In this document: positions 36,014 to 48,025 of the stretch, piece by piece
How the letters are laid out: each line of letters starts with the position of its first letter
Position numbering within the stretch: position 1 is the first letter of the stretch
DNA from: Litoditis marina
Taxonomy: Eukaryota; Nematoda; Chromadorea; Rhabditida; Rhabditidae
NCBI GenBank assembly: GCA_964036275.1
Contig: OZ038434.1
Coordinates: 37,037,279 to 37,101,278 of the forward strand
Length of the DNA stretch: 64,000 nt
Direction: 5' to 3'
Position numbers and translations under genes: made by a program
The notes under the pieces: generated by a model
The model's database searches: none
What the model saw: only the letters and a program-made list of their open reading frames with translations
What the model was told of the DNA's origin: nothing

Positions 36014-37844
36014 TCGCGCGCAGCGCGAAGCGCTGCGTGTGAGTTGTGTTTGGTTTGGCCATTGCGCACCCATTTTTGGCTTTCAAACCACAAGAGTCCT
36101 CAAATAAAACATTTTTTCGAAATTTAAAAAAAAGAGATAGCTAGATATCTATTAAATACATGTTGTGTGAAAAAATTAGGAAAATCGGCTAAGGTTGAAA
36201 AAAGTTATGCTGTCGTGTCGTTATGAAAATTTCCGTTGTCCCTCGTCCCTCGTCCCTCGTCCCTCGTCCCTCGTCCCTCGTCCCTCGTCTCTCGTCCCTC
36301 GTCCCTCGTCCCTCGTCCCTCGTCCCTCGTCCCTCGTCCCTCGTCCCTCGTCCCTCGTCCCTCGTCCCTCGTCCCTCGTCCCTCGTCGTCCCTCGTCCAA
36401 TGTCCGCATAGAAAATTATTTTTTTAACTACTGGACCAATTCGGCTGAAATTTGGCACACATGTATAAACCCCAAAGTTAGCGCGGCCCAAGATGTTTGG
36501 TGATGTCACGTTCTGTTTGGCGCTTGGCGCGGGCGCCAATAGGCGCCAGTAGCAGGAAAATATGTGTTCCCATGGATGAAATGCTCCGAAATTGTGCACA
36601 GAGGTTAGATTAGTGAATTTCAGCCTTATCTGGAAATTTGGTGTCATGGTTTATATTTGGCGCCAAACGCTGGCGCCCAGTGGCGCCAAAATAGAACAAC
36701 GCCAGGCAAGTAGGGTAACGAGAGAAATGTTTCACAGATGTCCGAACTATAAACATAGTTGACGAATACGGCTTGAATACCAACATTTCTTCGACATTAT
36801 GCGCCAATACGGTACTTTATCCGCCAAATGGCGCCAAAATTGAAAATAGGGTTTCTGAACCAAAAAACAGTCGGAAATTGTGCTAATTGGTCGAGGCCAT
36901 TCATTCCAAGTTTTTTGTTACTAATTAGAGTAATTTTATATTTGGCGCCAAACGCTGGCGCCAAACGCTGGCGCCCAGTGGCGCCAAATTATAACAACGC
37001 CAGGCAAGTAGGGTAACGAGCGAAATGTTCCACAGATGTCCGAACTATGAACATAGTTACCGAATATGGCTTGGATACCAACATTTCTTCGACATTCTGC
37101 GCCAAAACGGTACTTTATCCGCCAATTGGCGCCAAAATTGGAAATAGGGTTTCTGAACCAAAAAAACAGTCAGAAATTGTGCTAATTGGTCGAGGCCATT
37201 CATTCCAAGTTATTTGTTACTAATTAGAGTAACATGTTCTATATCTGGCGCCAATGGCTGGCGCCCGTTCGCGCCAATGGAGAAAATATTTTCTTACTGT
37301 AATGACGCAGATTTTTCACAATACTCAGATTTCAATTACCGAAGCGGAAAAAAGCTGTTTTTTGAATTTTTCAGGATCACATCGTTTGAAAACCAGGAAC
37401 TTTCAGATATCAGGATGTTTGATAGTCACCACTATTCAAAAAATCGTTTTTCTAAGTCAACTCTAGAAGTGGTTGTACTAGTACAACTAGCAAAAAGAGA
37501 ACAATTTGTAAAAAGTGGGGGACCAGGAAGTGTGTGAGTTCTGTTCGGTTTCACCGTTTTCTACAAAAAGTGAACAATACGATGTTGTGAATGAGTGTGC
37601 AACAAAAAAAGAACAATACATTTGTTTGCACAACGATTCACAAGAAACATAATATACAAAGTATAACTTGAACGTAAAAGTGCATAGTGGTTTCCCCTAA
37701 GAACGTTGTGAACCGTTGTGCAAACAAATGTATTGTTCTTTTTTTGTTGCACACTCATTCACAACATCGTATTGTTCACTTTTTGTAGAAAACGGTGAAA
37801 CCGAACAGAACTCACACACTTCCTGGTCCCCCACTTTTTACAAA
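36014..37844 (+). mobile_element. Non-autonomous Helitron, copy 2
   Basis: Starts TCGCGCGCAGCGC and ends ACAAA (ACTAA in the other copies). The flanks join as GTTATTGTTA|TCCTTAG, matching the uninterrupted site near 2101-2140 read in reverse, with no duplication. A perfect 8-bp hairpin, CGCAGCGC-GAA-GCGCTGCG, lies at the 5' end. Inside are the largest heptamer tract (36237-36395), a tandem pair of about 296-bp units (36648-37240) with GGCGCC palindromes, and the long terminal palindrome (about 37480-37844). No transposase. Confidence 0.8.
36237..36395 (+). repeat. (GTCCCTC)n heptamer minisatellite
   Basis: About 22 units with few changes. It is shorter in copy 1 (9708-9748) and diverged (GTCGCTC, GTCGCGC) in copy 3 (54367-54440). 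Its length, 7, is not a multiple of 3, so every frame is open and ORFs of S/L/V/P/R or D/E/G/R/T repeats appear by chance. Confidence 0.95.
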
Positions 37845-38603
37845 TCCTTAGTTCATTTAGTCATTCATCTGAAAACTTTGTTATAGTTAACTTCCTTTCA
37901 TTTGACCTGCAAAGCAAGGGAATGAATAGTAAAGAGATATTAAAAACGGACAGACGGGAGAACTGTTGTTTGTACAGGTACAACTATACTTATTTCAGGT
38001 GATCACTTCACTACATCCATAGTCGTTGTTAACATCAAGAATCATAATCTTCCATATTCCGATCATACATACTGGTTTTTAATGGTATACTTGCGAGAAT
38101 CAGTACAATACCTCCTATGTTCGGAACTATTCTGGAAGTACTAGAAATATTCTGTCATTCTCTGTTTTATCCCGAATTCGATGTCATACTCGCTCTTCTT
38201 CAGCTGGTTCTATTGGTTCTATTATGTCCGAGGTAAATTGTTGATTTAGTCTCCTTCATACTTTCTCGCCACTTGACTGATCTTTTTTTTATTTATTCAA
38301 TGCACTACGAGGTGCGCTAAATCAAAAAAAGAAAACTAAACAAAGCATAACTTGAAATACAACTGATCAAAGTTAAAAAAAAGTAACATTCGGTTTTTGC
38401 TCGGGTTGTTTTGGTGTCCTAACTCCTTTATCTACACTTTGAATCATGAAAAATATTCCTATATTTTAGTTTCGCTATTCTGGTGTTTCTTGCGACCAAC
38501 AACGTTATGACGACTGCCATTCCGTTTTATCATCGTCTACTGGTTATGAAGAGAGAAAAAGTCACCGTTTGGAGAGTGATCATGTTTCTGAAAATTGGTT
38601 ATG
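37845..38603 (+). pseudogene. E1/E2 chemoreceptor-like module, copy d first
   Basis: E1-like exon 37999-38232 (TTTCAG, GTAAAT) and E2-like exon 38470-38603 (ATTTTAG, GTGAGT). E2 is fully open: FAILVFLATNNVMTTAIPFY, then HRLLVMKREKVTVWRVIMFL, then KIGYG. The intron holds about 110 bp of foreign A-rich sequence (38285-38395). This is the best-preserved E2 of the repeat family, but TM5-TM7 exons are lacking. Confidence 0.6.
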
Positions 38604-38990
38604 GTGAGTCCGGTGGAAATTTTGGAATCATGCAAAAAGTCACTTTAATGAACGTTTGAGCTTAGAGTAACCATCCAGAGATTAGCTCCAAAATATCTCA
38701 CCGAACGAGTGAGAGGAAAAAAGATTGTCAAAGCACACAGCCTGTTTTTAGAAAGCAACAAATCTCTATTTACAAAATAACAGGGTTGATATTAGAATCA
38801 ACAAGTTCCATTACATCACAAAACTGGAAACTCGGTTGCTTTTGTGAAGAAAAGTTGGTTGGTTCTAAAGAATTTTCTTTACAAAAGCAACCGGGTTGAT
38901 GTTTGTCTGATATTGTCCAGTTTGCTCATGTAGTTGGCCGGAAAATTGGCTGAAATGGGAAGAGTTGTTTAGTGACCCATGTTCTTTCAG
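38604..38990 (+). repeat. AAGCAACC-rich spacer of composite repeat
   Basis: Matches 28493-28938 and the reverse of 1457-1708. No gene. Confidence 0.6.
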
Positions 38991-39663
38991 ATGATATATT
39001 TCACTACATCCATGGTAGTTCTTAACATCATGAGTCATATTCTTCTACATTCCGGTCGTATATACTGGTTTTCAATGGTGTACTTGCGGTTAAGAATCAG
39101 TACGATACCACTGACGTACTAAACTCAACTGAGAATATTCTGCTCTTCTCTATTTTATCCCGAATTCGATGTCATACTCCACTACCAAACTGTTTCTGCT
39201 CTTCTTCAGCTGATTCTATTGGTTCTATTGTGTCCGAGGTAAATTGTTGATATTGAGAGGCGAAACGATGCAATACAATAATTCCAGCTTTTTCTCATAA
39301 GAGACCGGAAATTTTACAAAGTCAATAGTTAATAGTAACCTCTTCTTATTATACTAATTCATTACGCATAACACTTTGTTTCATATTTCCTTCTATTTAT
39401 AATGTAGTCTCCTCCACACATTCTCGCCACTTGACTAACCGTTTCTGGTTTTCGCTCGGGTTGTTTTGGATTTTCTTATTGATTTCTCTATATTTTAAAT
39501 GACAAAATATTAATGTTTCAGTTTCGCTATTCTGGTGTTTCAAGCGATCAACAACGTCATGACGACTGCCATTCCGTGCTATCATCGTCTACTGGTTATA
39601 ATGGGCAAAAAAGTCACTTTTTGAGAGTTATCATGTTTCTGGCTGTCCTCCTGATTGGTTACG
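38991..39663 (+). pseudogene. E1/E2 chemoreceptor-like module, copy d second
   Basis: E1-like exon 38991-39238 ends with FYPEFDVILHYQTVSALLQL and the LLC P tail before GTAAAT, close to the true receptor exon. A TAA lies upstream in that frame. E2-like exon 39522-39663 has a TGA after KKVTF. The two modules of copy d (37999-38603 and 38991-39663) are a tandem duplication. Confidence 0.6.
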
Positions 39664-39672
39664 GTGAGTCCC

Positions 39673-40645
<973 letters not shown>

Positions 40646-40773
40646 GATCTCTCCATGGGAGTCCACGAAGCCTTTGAAAAACGATCTACCTACAGTACCG
40701 TCGCATTTATTTTCGCAAGAGAACAAAAAACGCAATGAACGGGGGGCATAATCATTAAAAGTTGGCCCGGACT

Positions 40774-41302
40774 ACTGAATTTTCTATCTTGGTTCGGCTA
40801 CCGACTGGTTGATTGTCTCCCCTTCCCTGTTTCCATCCCAATACTGCGTATTCCTACAGGTATCGAGTCACTTTCTATCTTGGTTCGGCTACCGACTGGT
40901 TGATTGTCTCCCGTTCCCTGTTTCCATCCCAATACTGCGTATTCCTACAGGTATCGAGTCACTTTCTATCTTGGTTCGGCTACCGACTGGTTGATTGTCT
41001 CCCGTTCCCTGTTTCCATCCCAATACTGCGTATTCCTACAGGTCTCTCCCGGCGAACTACCCAGTGAGCCCTTTCCAACTCGTCGTGGCTGGCGCGGATC
41101 GTATTGCCATAACCTCAACTTTAAGTCAATTCTGACATTGTTTCTTTGCGCTCTGAACCCTGGTCCTCCCTCGTTCAAAAAGCACATGAAGCAAGAAGTT
41201 GAGAGAACACCATGTGACACATTAGTTCATGTTTGTACTATGTGTCGAGTACATGAATGTGTTGAATAAAAATAAAATAAAATAAATAAAACTGAATTTT
41301 CC
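40774..41302 (+). mobile_element. Small retroelement with 91-bp 5' monomers
   Basis: It is inserted in a satellite unit and flanked by ACTGAATTTTC (40774-40784 and 41292-41302). The inserted 507 bp begin with almost three 91-bp monomers (TTTCTATCTTGG at 40781, 40872, 40963). A short coding-like stretch follows with FLCALNPGPPSFKK, then a stop and an (AATAA)n-rich tail. This resembles a LINE with a monomer-type 5'UTR that has lost its middle, or a SINE-like derivative of one. Confidence 0.65.
40781..41045 (+). repeat. 91-bp direct repeats (three)
   Basis: Copies are nearly identical. Since 91 is not a multiple of 3, each monomer is read in a different frame by any ORF that crosses it, so they are more likely promoter or 5'UTR monomers than coding repeats. 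Confidence 0.9.
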
Positions 41303-42837
41303 TTCATTTTGATCTCTTCATGGGAGTCCACGAAGCCTTTGAAAAACGATCTACCTACAGTAACGTCACATTTATTTTCGCAAGAGAGCAAAAAACGCAA
41401 TGAACAGGGGGCATAATCATTAGAAGTTGAACTTGACTATTGCATTTTCCTCCATTTTGATCTCTCCGTGAGAGTTCACGGAGCCTTTAAAAAACGATCT
41501 ACCTACAGTATCGTCGTATTTATTTCCACAATAGAGCAAAAAACGCAATTAAGAGGGCATAATCATTAAAAGTGGACCCTGACTACTTTATTTTCATTCA
41601 TTTTGATCTCTCCATGGGAGTCCACGAAACCTTTGAAAACGATCTACCTTCAGTATCGTCGCATTTATTTCCGCAATAGAGCAAAAACGCAATGAAGAGG
41701 ACATCATCATCAAAAGCTGACCCTGACTACTGCATTTTCCTCCATTTTTATCTCTCCGTGGGAGTCCACGAAGCCTTTGAAAACGATCTACCTACAGTAC
41801 CGTCGCATTTATTTTCGCAAGAGAGCAAAAAAACGCAATGAAGAGGGCATAATCATTAAAAGTTGACATTGACTACTGAATTTTCCTTCATTTAGATCTC
41901 TCCGTGGGAGTCCACGGAGCCTTTAAAAAAACGATCTACCTACAGTACCGTCACATTCATTTTTGCAAGAGAGCAAAAAACGCAATGGTGAGGGCATAAT
42001 CATTAAAAGTGGACCCTGACTACTATATTTTCCTTCACTTTGATCTCTCCGTGGGAGTCCACGGACCCTTTAAAAAACGATCTACCTACAGTACCGTCGC
42101 ATTTATTTTCGCAATAGAGCAAAAAACACAATGAATAGGGTATAATCATTAGAAGTTGACCCTTACTACTGAATTTTCCTTCATTTAGATCTCTCCGTGG
42201 GAGTCCACGGATCCTTTGAAAAACGATCTACCTACAGTACCGTCACATTCATTTTTGCAAAAGAGCAAAAAACGCAATGAAGAGGGCATAATCATTAAAA
42301 GTGGACCCTGACTACTATATTTTCCTTCACTTTGATCTCTCCGTGGGAGTCCACGAAGCCTTTGAAAACGATCTACCTACAGTACCGTCGCATTTATTTT
42401 CGCAATAGAGCAAAAAACACGATGAATAGGGTATAATCATTAAAAGTGGACCCTGACTACTGTATTTTGCTTCATTTAGATCTTTCCGTGGGAGTCCACG
42501 GAGCCTTTGAAAAACGATCTACCTACAGTACCGTCACATTCATTTTCGCAAGAGAGCAAAAAACGCAATGAAGAGGGCATAATCATTACAAGTTGACCCT
42601 GACTACTGAGTTTTCCCTCATTTTGATCTTCCCGTGGGAGTCCACGAAGCCTTTGAAAACGATCTACCTACAGTACCGTCGCATTTATTTTCGCAATAGA
42701 GCAAAAAACACAATGAATAGGGTATAATCATTAGAAGTTGACCCTTACTACTGAGTTTTCCCTCATTTTGATCTTCCCGTGGGACTCCACGGAGCTTTCG
42801 AAAAACGATCTACCTACAGTACCGTCGCATTTATTCT

Positions 42838-42846
42838 CGCATATTA
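42838..42846 (-). terminator. Poly(A) signal AATAAA for the receptor gene, within satellite
   Basis: On the minus strand AATAAATGCGAC follows the receptor stop codon by about 55 bp. These bases belong to the last, partial 146-bp satellite unit. It is the first AATAAA past the stop. Confidence 0.55.
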
Positions 42847-42898
42847 TACATGAAACAAAACAACACGATAAGAGTGTCATCCAATCAAATTACAGCAA

Positions 42899-45800
42899 TT
42901 AAATGAAGACAATAACTGCAATGAGAGCGACCAGGACACAAAAAGGATAACCGAACACACGTTGGTAACGACCGATCGTTCTGACAGTAAGCAGGACCTG
43001 GCAGCCAAGGACCAGAGGCCCTACACCGAACAAGAGGCATTCGAAACACTTCGGAATTTGGGAAAACTGGAAAGAGGGGAATTGATTTTCTCTAGGCCTT
43101 ATCTTTCTTTATCTTTCTACATATAGTACAAGCTTTATGTTTCTCTCGAATCAACAGGAGTGGATGGCGTTCAAAGGATGCTGAGATGGAGAGGAAAAAC
43201 GTCTTATAGAAAAACAACGGCTTTCCTTCACGACACCATTTATATTTACTGATAACATAGTACTTCTAACTATAAGTGAGATATTTGGTGAGAGTTTGCG
43301 CTTGTTCGCAATAGTAATCAATACAGTGCAACTCACTTGTTTGTGCGAAAAAAACCAAACAAGTACGACAAGTGCGATGATGGACGGAACTGAGGCTTGG
43401 ACGAAGAAGGACTGGAACAAAATAGTTTTCATTTGAAATCATCCCCGCCTCTTTTCTGCGAGCTGTAACAAGGGTGCACTCAGGTCAATAAGGACCATCT
43501 GAGACAGTCTGCATCTCTCTGACCTCAATACTCTGTCGCAGAGGCCGCTACAAGTATGGCTCGCGGGTTGACGAAGAGTTGTCTGAGAAACCGTTTAATC
43601 CCATGTCGAAACTGTACCAACAGTGTGTCTTGATTTTTTTTCCTGCTCTCGTTTTTGACAGAGTACAATCCTCAGCTTTATTTTAAATAGATGAGCATCG
43701 AATGGCAAAACTATCATCTGTCGATTTCGAAAAGTTAATGAGGAAGTGCAATGCAGCATAACATGATTACCTCATCTTCCACACTATTACTCTATTTACT
43801 GCACCATGTCTTTCCAGCTCTCTCCAGAGCAATTCTTGGACAATCTTGTGATTGTAGTTTGAACCCGTTGCGTTTGGAACGAAGTTTGGTGAACAGGGCG
43901 TGTACAACGTTCAAACTACGAATTACAACTGAGCTATGGTCATTATCAATACACAGCGATGCGCGCGGCCAACTTATCTACTGAGCCTTCTTTGCGGGCA
44001 AATAATGAACGACCGTTGGCAGTCTTTGTTGGGGAAATGAAGACTATACCTGCAAAAATGATTCGTGCATCTGTTTGTTGGCTTCACTGATATTCATTGT
44101 AGGCATCACTTGTTTGGCTTCCCAAAAAACGTAGACTGCGATAATGTATACAATCAGGGGGCTGCCCACTGTGACAACTGAAATAGGAAGGACAAAATAT
44201 AGGAGGTACAGTAGGACTGACGGTCATAAGCATATCCATAATGTATGACCATAGAAGCATAGTGTTCACGTGGTGGTCGTTGGGCCATATATCGGGTGGT
44301 TTATGGTACCGAATCATAAATGTAGTTTTATCTCTAAACATACCGTGACTCGCGAAATCTGACTGAAAAGAAATGAGATAAAAACACAAAACAGCAGGAT
44401 GGGGCAGCATTGACTGTATAGAACTGCCTCTATGATCGCGGCTCGGCTAGGAACTTCTCAAACTGTCGCATTTGATACCCATTGGCGAGAGGAAAAAGTG
44501 TGGAACAGCTTTATGCTGTTTAGTTGGTGAGGAAAATCATCGAAAAAAAATGAGTCACGGATTTTCACATCACGCATTTGAGTTTCATTGATAACTCAGA
44601 CTTTTGAGGAAACTTTCTGCGATTAGCAAAGTAGAATCGGGGAAGAGCAAGAGGATCTACGGGACCGCAGACAATCTGAGATCGTCCCCGTCTCTCTGAC
44701 CTGCACACTCTCTCGTCGATACCGCTACAAAAGTGGCGATAAATTTGGAAGGGAATAATTCGAGAAAAGTTACAGGAGGGATAGGCATGAAGGGTTCTTG
44801 TTTAAAAACAAGCTGATACGGTTTGTATTGCCGTGTCCGGATGTGTTTGAAGTTTGATCCCATTACTTCTCGACCTAGGTTTACGGGTTCAAACTACAAC
44901 ACCGTGACAGTTTCCTACGTAAGCTAATTATGAGCGAAAGAGTTCGAAACCTACCCATCACATAGAGCCCGCTCCATGTGGTAGTGTTGTACGCAAAACG
45001 TTTGACTTTCTCAGTTGTATTGTTGTGGTCGAGGATTTCTGGTGAAAAATCTCTCCAGTCCTCGATGCACATCAAACGTATCTGGAATATCCAGAAAATT
45101 GTTGTAGTTCACACGCAAGACGTACATTATTGTGCGAACGTCGATCGGACGTCTAACGAGAGTACAAACACCGTGGCAGAATGAAACGTATATGCTTGCG
45201 GTGATAGGAACGAACCCTAAAGCTAAAGACTTGAAATGACAGACAACGCTGAGACAAATCGAGCTATATTTTCATTTCTCTGGAATTTCAACTTCAAAGC
45301 TCTGTTTGCAGTATATAATCAGTTTTATATGAGTGCTGTACGGAAATATAGCTGATTCAACAGAAACGTATTTTATATGTTATTGAACTTGCTCCGATTA
45401 TTTTATTGGACAGATTGCGGTTTCCCCCCTCTCTCGTTTGGCTCAATGTTCGTGAGCAATCCTGGAAATGGTTACTGCAAGCTCCAATCCGTTTAAAAAA
45501 TCTCTTTTCTTCTAGACCTATTTTTCGGAAATATCAATTGGACTTACCATAACCACTACTTGGGGCAGAATACCGATTACCAGAAACCATAGTATACTCA
45601 GACGAGAGACTTTCACGCCTTTTATAGCCCAGAGACGATGAAAAAACGAAACGGCGATGGGCACAACGGTGTTGATGGCTAGGAACACCAATACAGCGAA
45701 ACTGAAACATAAGAACCAGAGGATTTGATGTTAGAAAAGAACTGAAACTCTGACTCAATAAAGACCGAACCAAAACGAAAAACAAGAAGGCAAATGAAGG

Positions 45801-48025
45801 TGAAGTTCCGAAAGGGAGGCTCAGTGTAAGTGTACGTCGTTTCATTTGCATGTAGACTTATTGACATCGTGCCAAGATTTAAAATGAACAGCTGCTAGCT
45901 GAGATTTGTAGTTCTTTCGAAAAACTATGGAAACTATGAAAACTATGAAAAAAACTATGAAGTAGTAAAAGTTTGCAGTGAATATTCATTTGCACGCTGC
46001 CGAATTTTCTGTGAGAATAACCCACTGCCGCCACCCCATCACCTATATTCGAACACATGCCATGTGTTTTGGAAACATGTCAATACGGCGCTTGTTGCTT
46101 CACAATACTGTGTTTACAGTTTCACCCTGTTGCCTTCCGATCAAATTCCGTTTACCGGAACGCATTGTGAGATCAAACCACAACGAAAATTCGGTTCCAC
46201 TCTATATTTCGATTATACGGTCAGTCAACTGCACAGTCACGTGAAACATGATAAACACCGCAGAACTCAGAAAAGTGCAATGAAAAATGCACGGTTCCTC
46301 ATTAGAGTGTTATATTTACGTGACTATACGATTTACTTCTAGTTTAATTCGCATTGAATTTCCACGATCAGAAACTAAAAGCCAACATTTAACTGGAGTT
46401 CATTTTCAGCTGAGCTCAGCTGAATTATCCCCCGAATTCTTAGTGTTTGGCTCAGTTCAACCCTAGGAAAATTCGATGGATGGAGGGGGGGGGGGGGGGA
46501 GTTGAAGTTTGCCAGGCATGTTACTGACCGTTATACCTATACAAACGAGGTTCATTTTCTATCTTCTCTCGATATCTTATATATCATAAATGACACTTCA
46601 ATTGTTACTTCAAGTGCACTCACCAATATAATTGGAAATTGGAGTTTAAATTGAAGAGCTCAGCCAGCCCATGAAATGACACAACGAACAAGTCATCATC
46701 GAACAGTGTTCTGGAAGATATGTCTGTAACTTTCCGGAACTGGAAATTTATACTAACTCGAAAAATTCCGAGCTAGGACCGGCTCGTTCTTATGCGGCCT
46801 GAACGAGAAAATTTGTAGCTTAGAACAAGGCAGACTATCTCAGACTGTCTGACCTCTCATTGATCTTAATACTATCTAATATTTTTATTTCGCTAATTGC
46901 ATAATAGAATACGTTCCTGAGAATACGGCTGTCAATGCGTTGTGTCGCGCGCACACTCTGTCTCTCTCACTCTGTGAACGGTGGAATTTTTAGGCAGGTT
47001 TTTAGTGTGAATCATTTCAGAACATTTGTAGACTATAATATACTAATCACCACCCGTATTACCACAAACTACACTAAAACGTTGCCGAGAGTCAACGAAA
47101 TGCTCATTAAAGTCTCATCAGAGAAGTCAGATGATCGTCTCTGCTCTAGAAGTCAAGAACCGAGTTGGTTAACAAAGTTCGCCCACCAAATTGGTCACTA
47201 GTTGATATCAAATTGTGGAATCAAGGTTAGGTAAACTGTCTAAACTTGATTTACAGTTTGGGTTTTCAACTTCGGAGTAAAGTTTGAAATAAAAACATTG
47301 CTACGCTTCCCAAACACGTGATACTCGCAGTTTCATACGTGAGCCAGGTAACGCGTGCGAAATCGCGGGCAAATGCGCTCTTATAGTCGCCCTTTTCCCC
47401 ATAAAGACATCAGAGGGTTCAATTGATTGAGCGATGCGGGGCGAGCGGTCGTAGATTATCTGCCAGCAGTTGAGAGAGAGAGAGAGAGAGAGAGAGAGTG
47501 ATTAGATCAATAATACGCAGACGAACTGGCCGCTCGCCAAACCCCGTCCCATACAAAATCGATGGTACGGTGCCCACAACGGTTTGAAAAATCCTATACA
47601 CTACGACAGAATGCGCACATCCAAAAATTTCCAGATTGCACACCGACAGCGAAGTAACGCATGTGATGGCAAACTTTGTCTGAGATGAAAAGTGCGCGCA
47701 TCACATCGTCTTTCCGATGTGTGTTGTCTTCTCTCACTGTGATTCTAGTTTTATCAATCGAACAAATATCTCATGCATCGAGATAAACTGCAACCAAATA
47801 ATTTCATTTGTACAATTTACCTCGGACACAGTAGAACCAACAGAATCAGCTGAAAGACGGCAGGAGTAGCTTGGCAGTACAGTAGAATATCGAATCCGGG
47901 AAATGCTGGGAATTGTAGGAAGGGGACCAGCAAAAGCAACACAATATTCAGGTATACAGCCACCACCGCGGCGCCACACATGTAGGCGAAATAGGCTTCG
48001 AGAAAAGCCATAGTTCTCAAACTTC
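42899..48025 (-). CDS. Seven-transmembrane chemoreceptor (nematode GPCR), six exons
   Basis: Exons 48025-47821 (start ATG 48011), 45701-45548, 45081-44955, 44216-44050, 43411-43337 and 43066-42899. All borders are AG/GT and all phases agree (2, 0, 1, 0, 0). The product is 293 residues, slightly short for the class. TM1 is near YMCGAAVVAVYLNIVLLLLV, TM2 QLILLVLLCP, TM3 FAVLVFLAINTVVPIAVSFF followed by HRLWAIKG, TM4 ILWFLVIGILPQVVVM. A glycosylatable loop has NNTT and YNTTTW; TM5 is VGSPLIVYIIAVYVFW, TM6 FFVQASVPSIIALVVLVWFF, TM7 LLFGVGPLVLGCQVLLTV. The loop before TM6 (MHESFLQSFFVQ) recalls the Srh/Sri/Str superfamily; the exact family is not assigned. Such receptors sense environmental chemicals in ciliated neurons. 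An upstream non-coding or trans-spliced exon is possible, as the first exon opens with a TTTCAG acceptor. Confidence 0.85.
43843..43925. repeat. Micro-MITE with TGTAGTTTGAAC ends (in receptor intron)
   Basis: ATTGTAGTTTGAACCC is inverted by GTTCAAACTACGAAT around about 50 bp. A similar hairpin lies at 44843-44905 in another intron of the same gene. See the finding on the TGTAGTTTGATC family. Confidence 0.65.
46222..46345. mobile_element. Palindromic MITE in receptor intron 1
   Basis: ACAGTCACGTGAAACATG at the left end and TTACGTGACTATACG at the right. Intron 1 also holds the stretch duplicated at 6570-8060, a poly-G run at 46486-46499 and a (GA)n tract at 47474-47498. Confidence 0.65.

Larger units (their letters stand above)
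40646..42850 (+). repeat. 146-bp satellite array, about 12 units, one split
   Basis: Unit starts (GATCTCTCC-like) are at 40646, 41312, 41459, 41605, 41750, 41895, 42042, 42188, 42334, 42479, 42625 and 42770. The first unit is split by the small retroelement at 40785-41291. In the last five units two variants alternate, so a text with AATAGGGTATAATCATT recurs every 291 bp or so, a dimeric higher-order pattern. The array ends just beyond the stop codon of the receptor gene. Confidence 0.95.

Noticed and set aside
36195..36647. Long ORFs on both strands with RDEG or LVPRPSS repeats
   Set aside because: They are produced by the GTCCCTC heptamer, which is open in all frames; no start context, splice sites or conserved protein.
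44344..44363. Tiny extra exon in the receptor gene (TTTTCAG to GTATGT)
   Set aside because: Its phase does not fit between exons 3 and 4, and the gene reads through without it.
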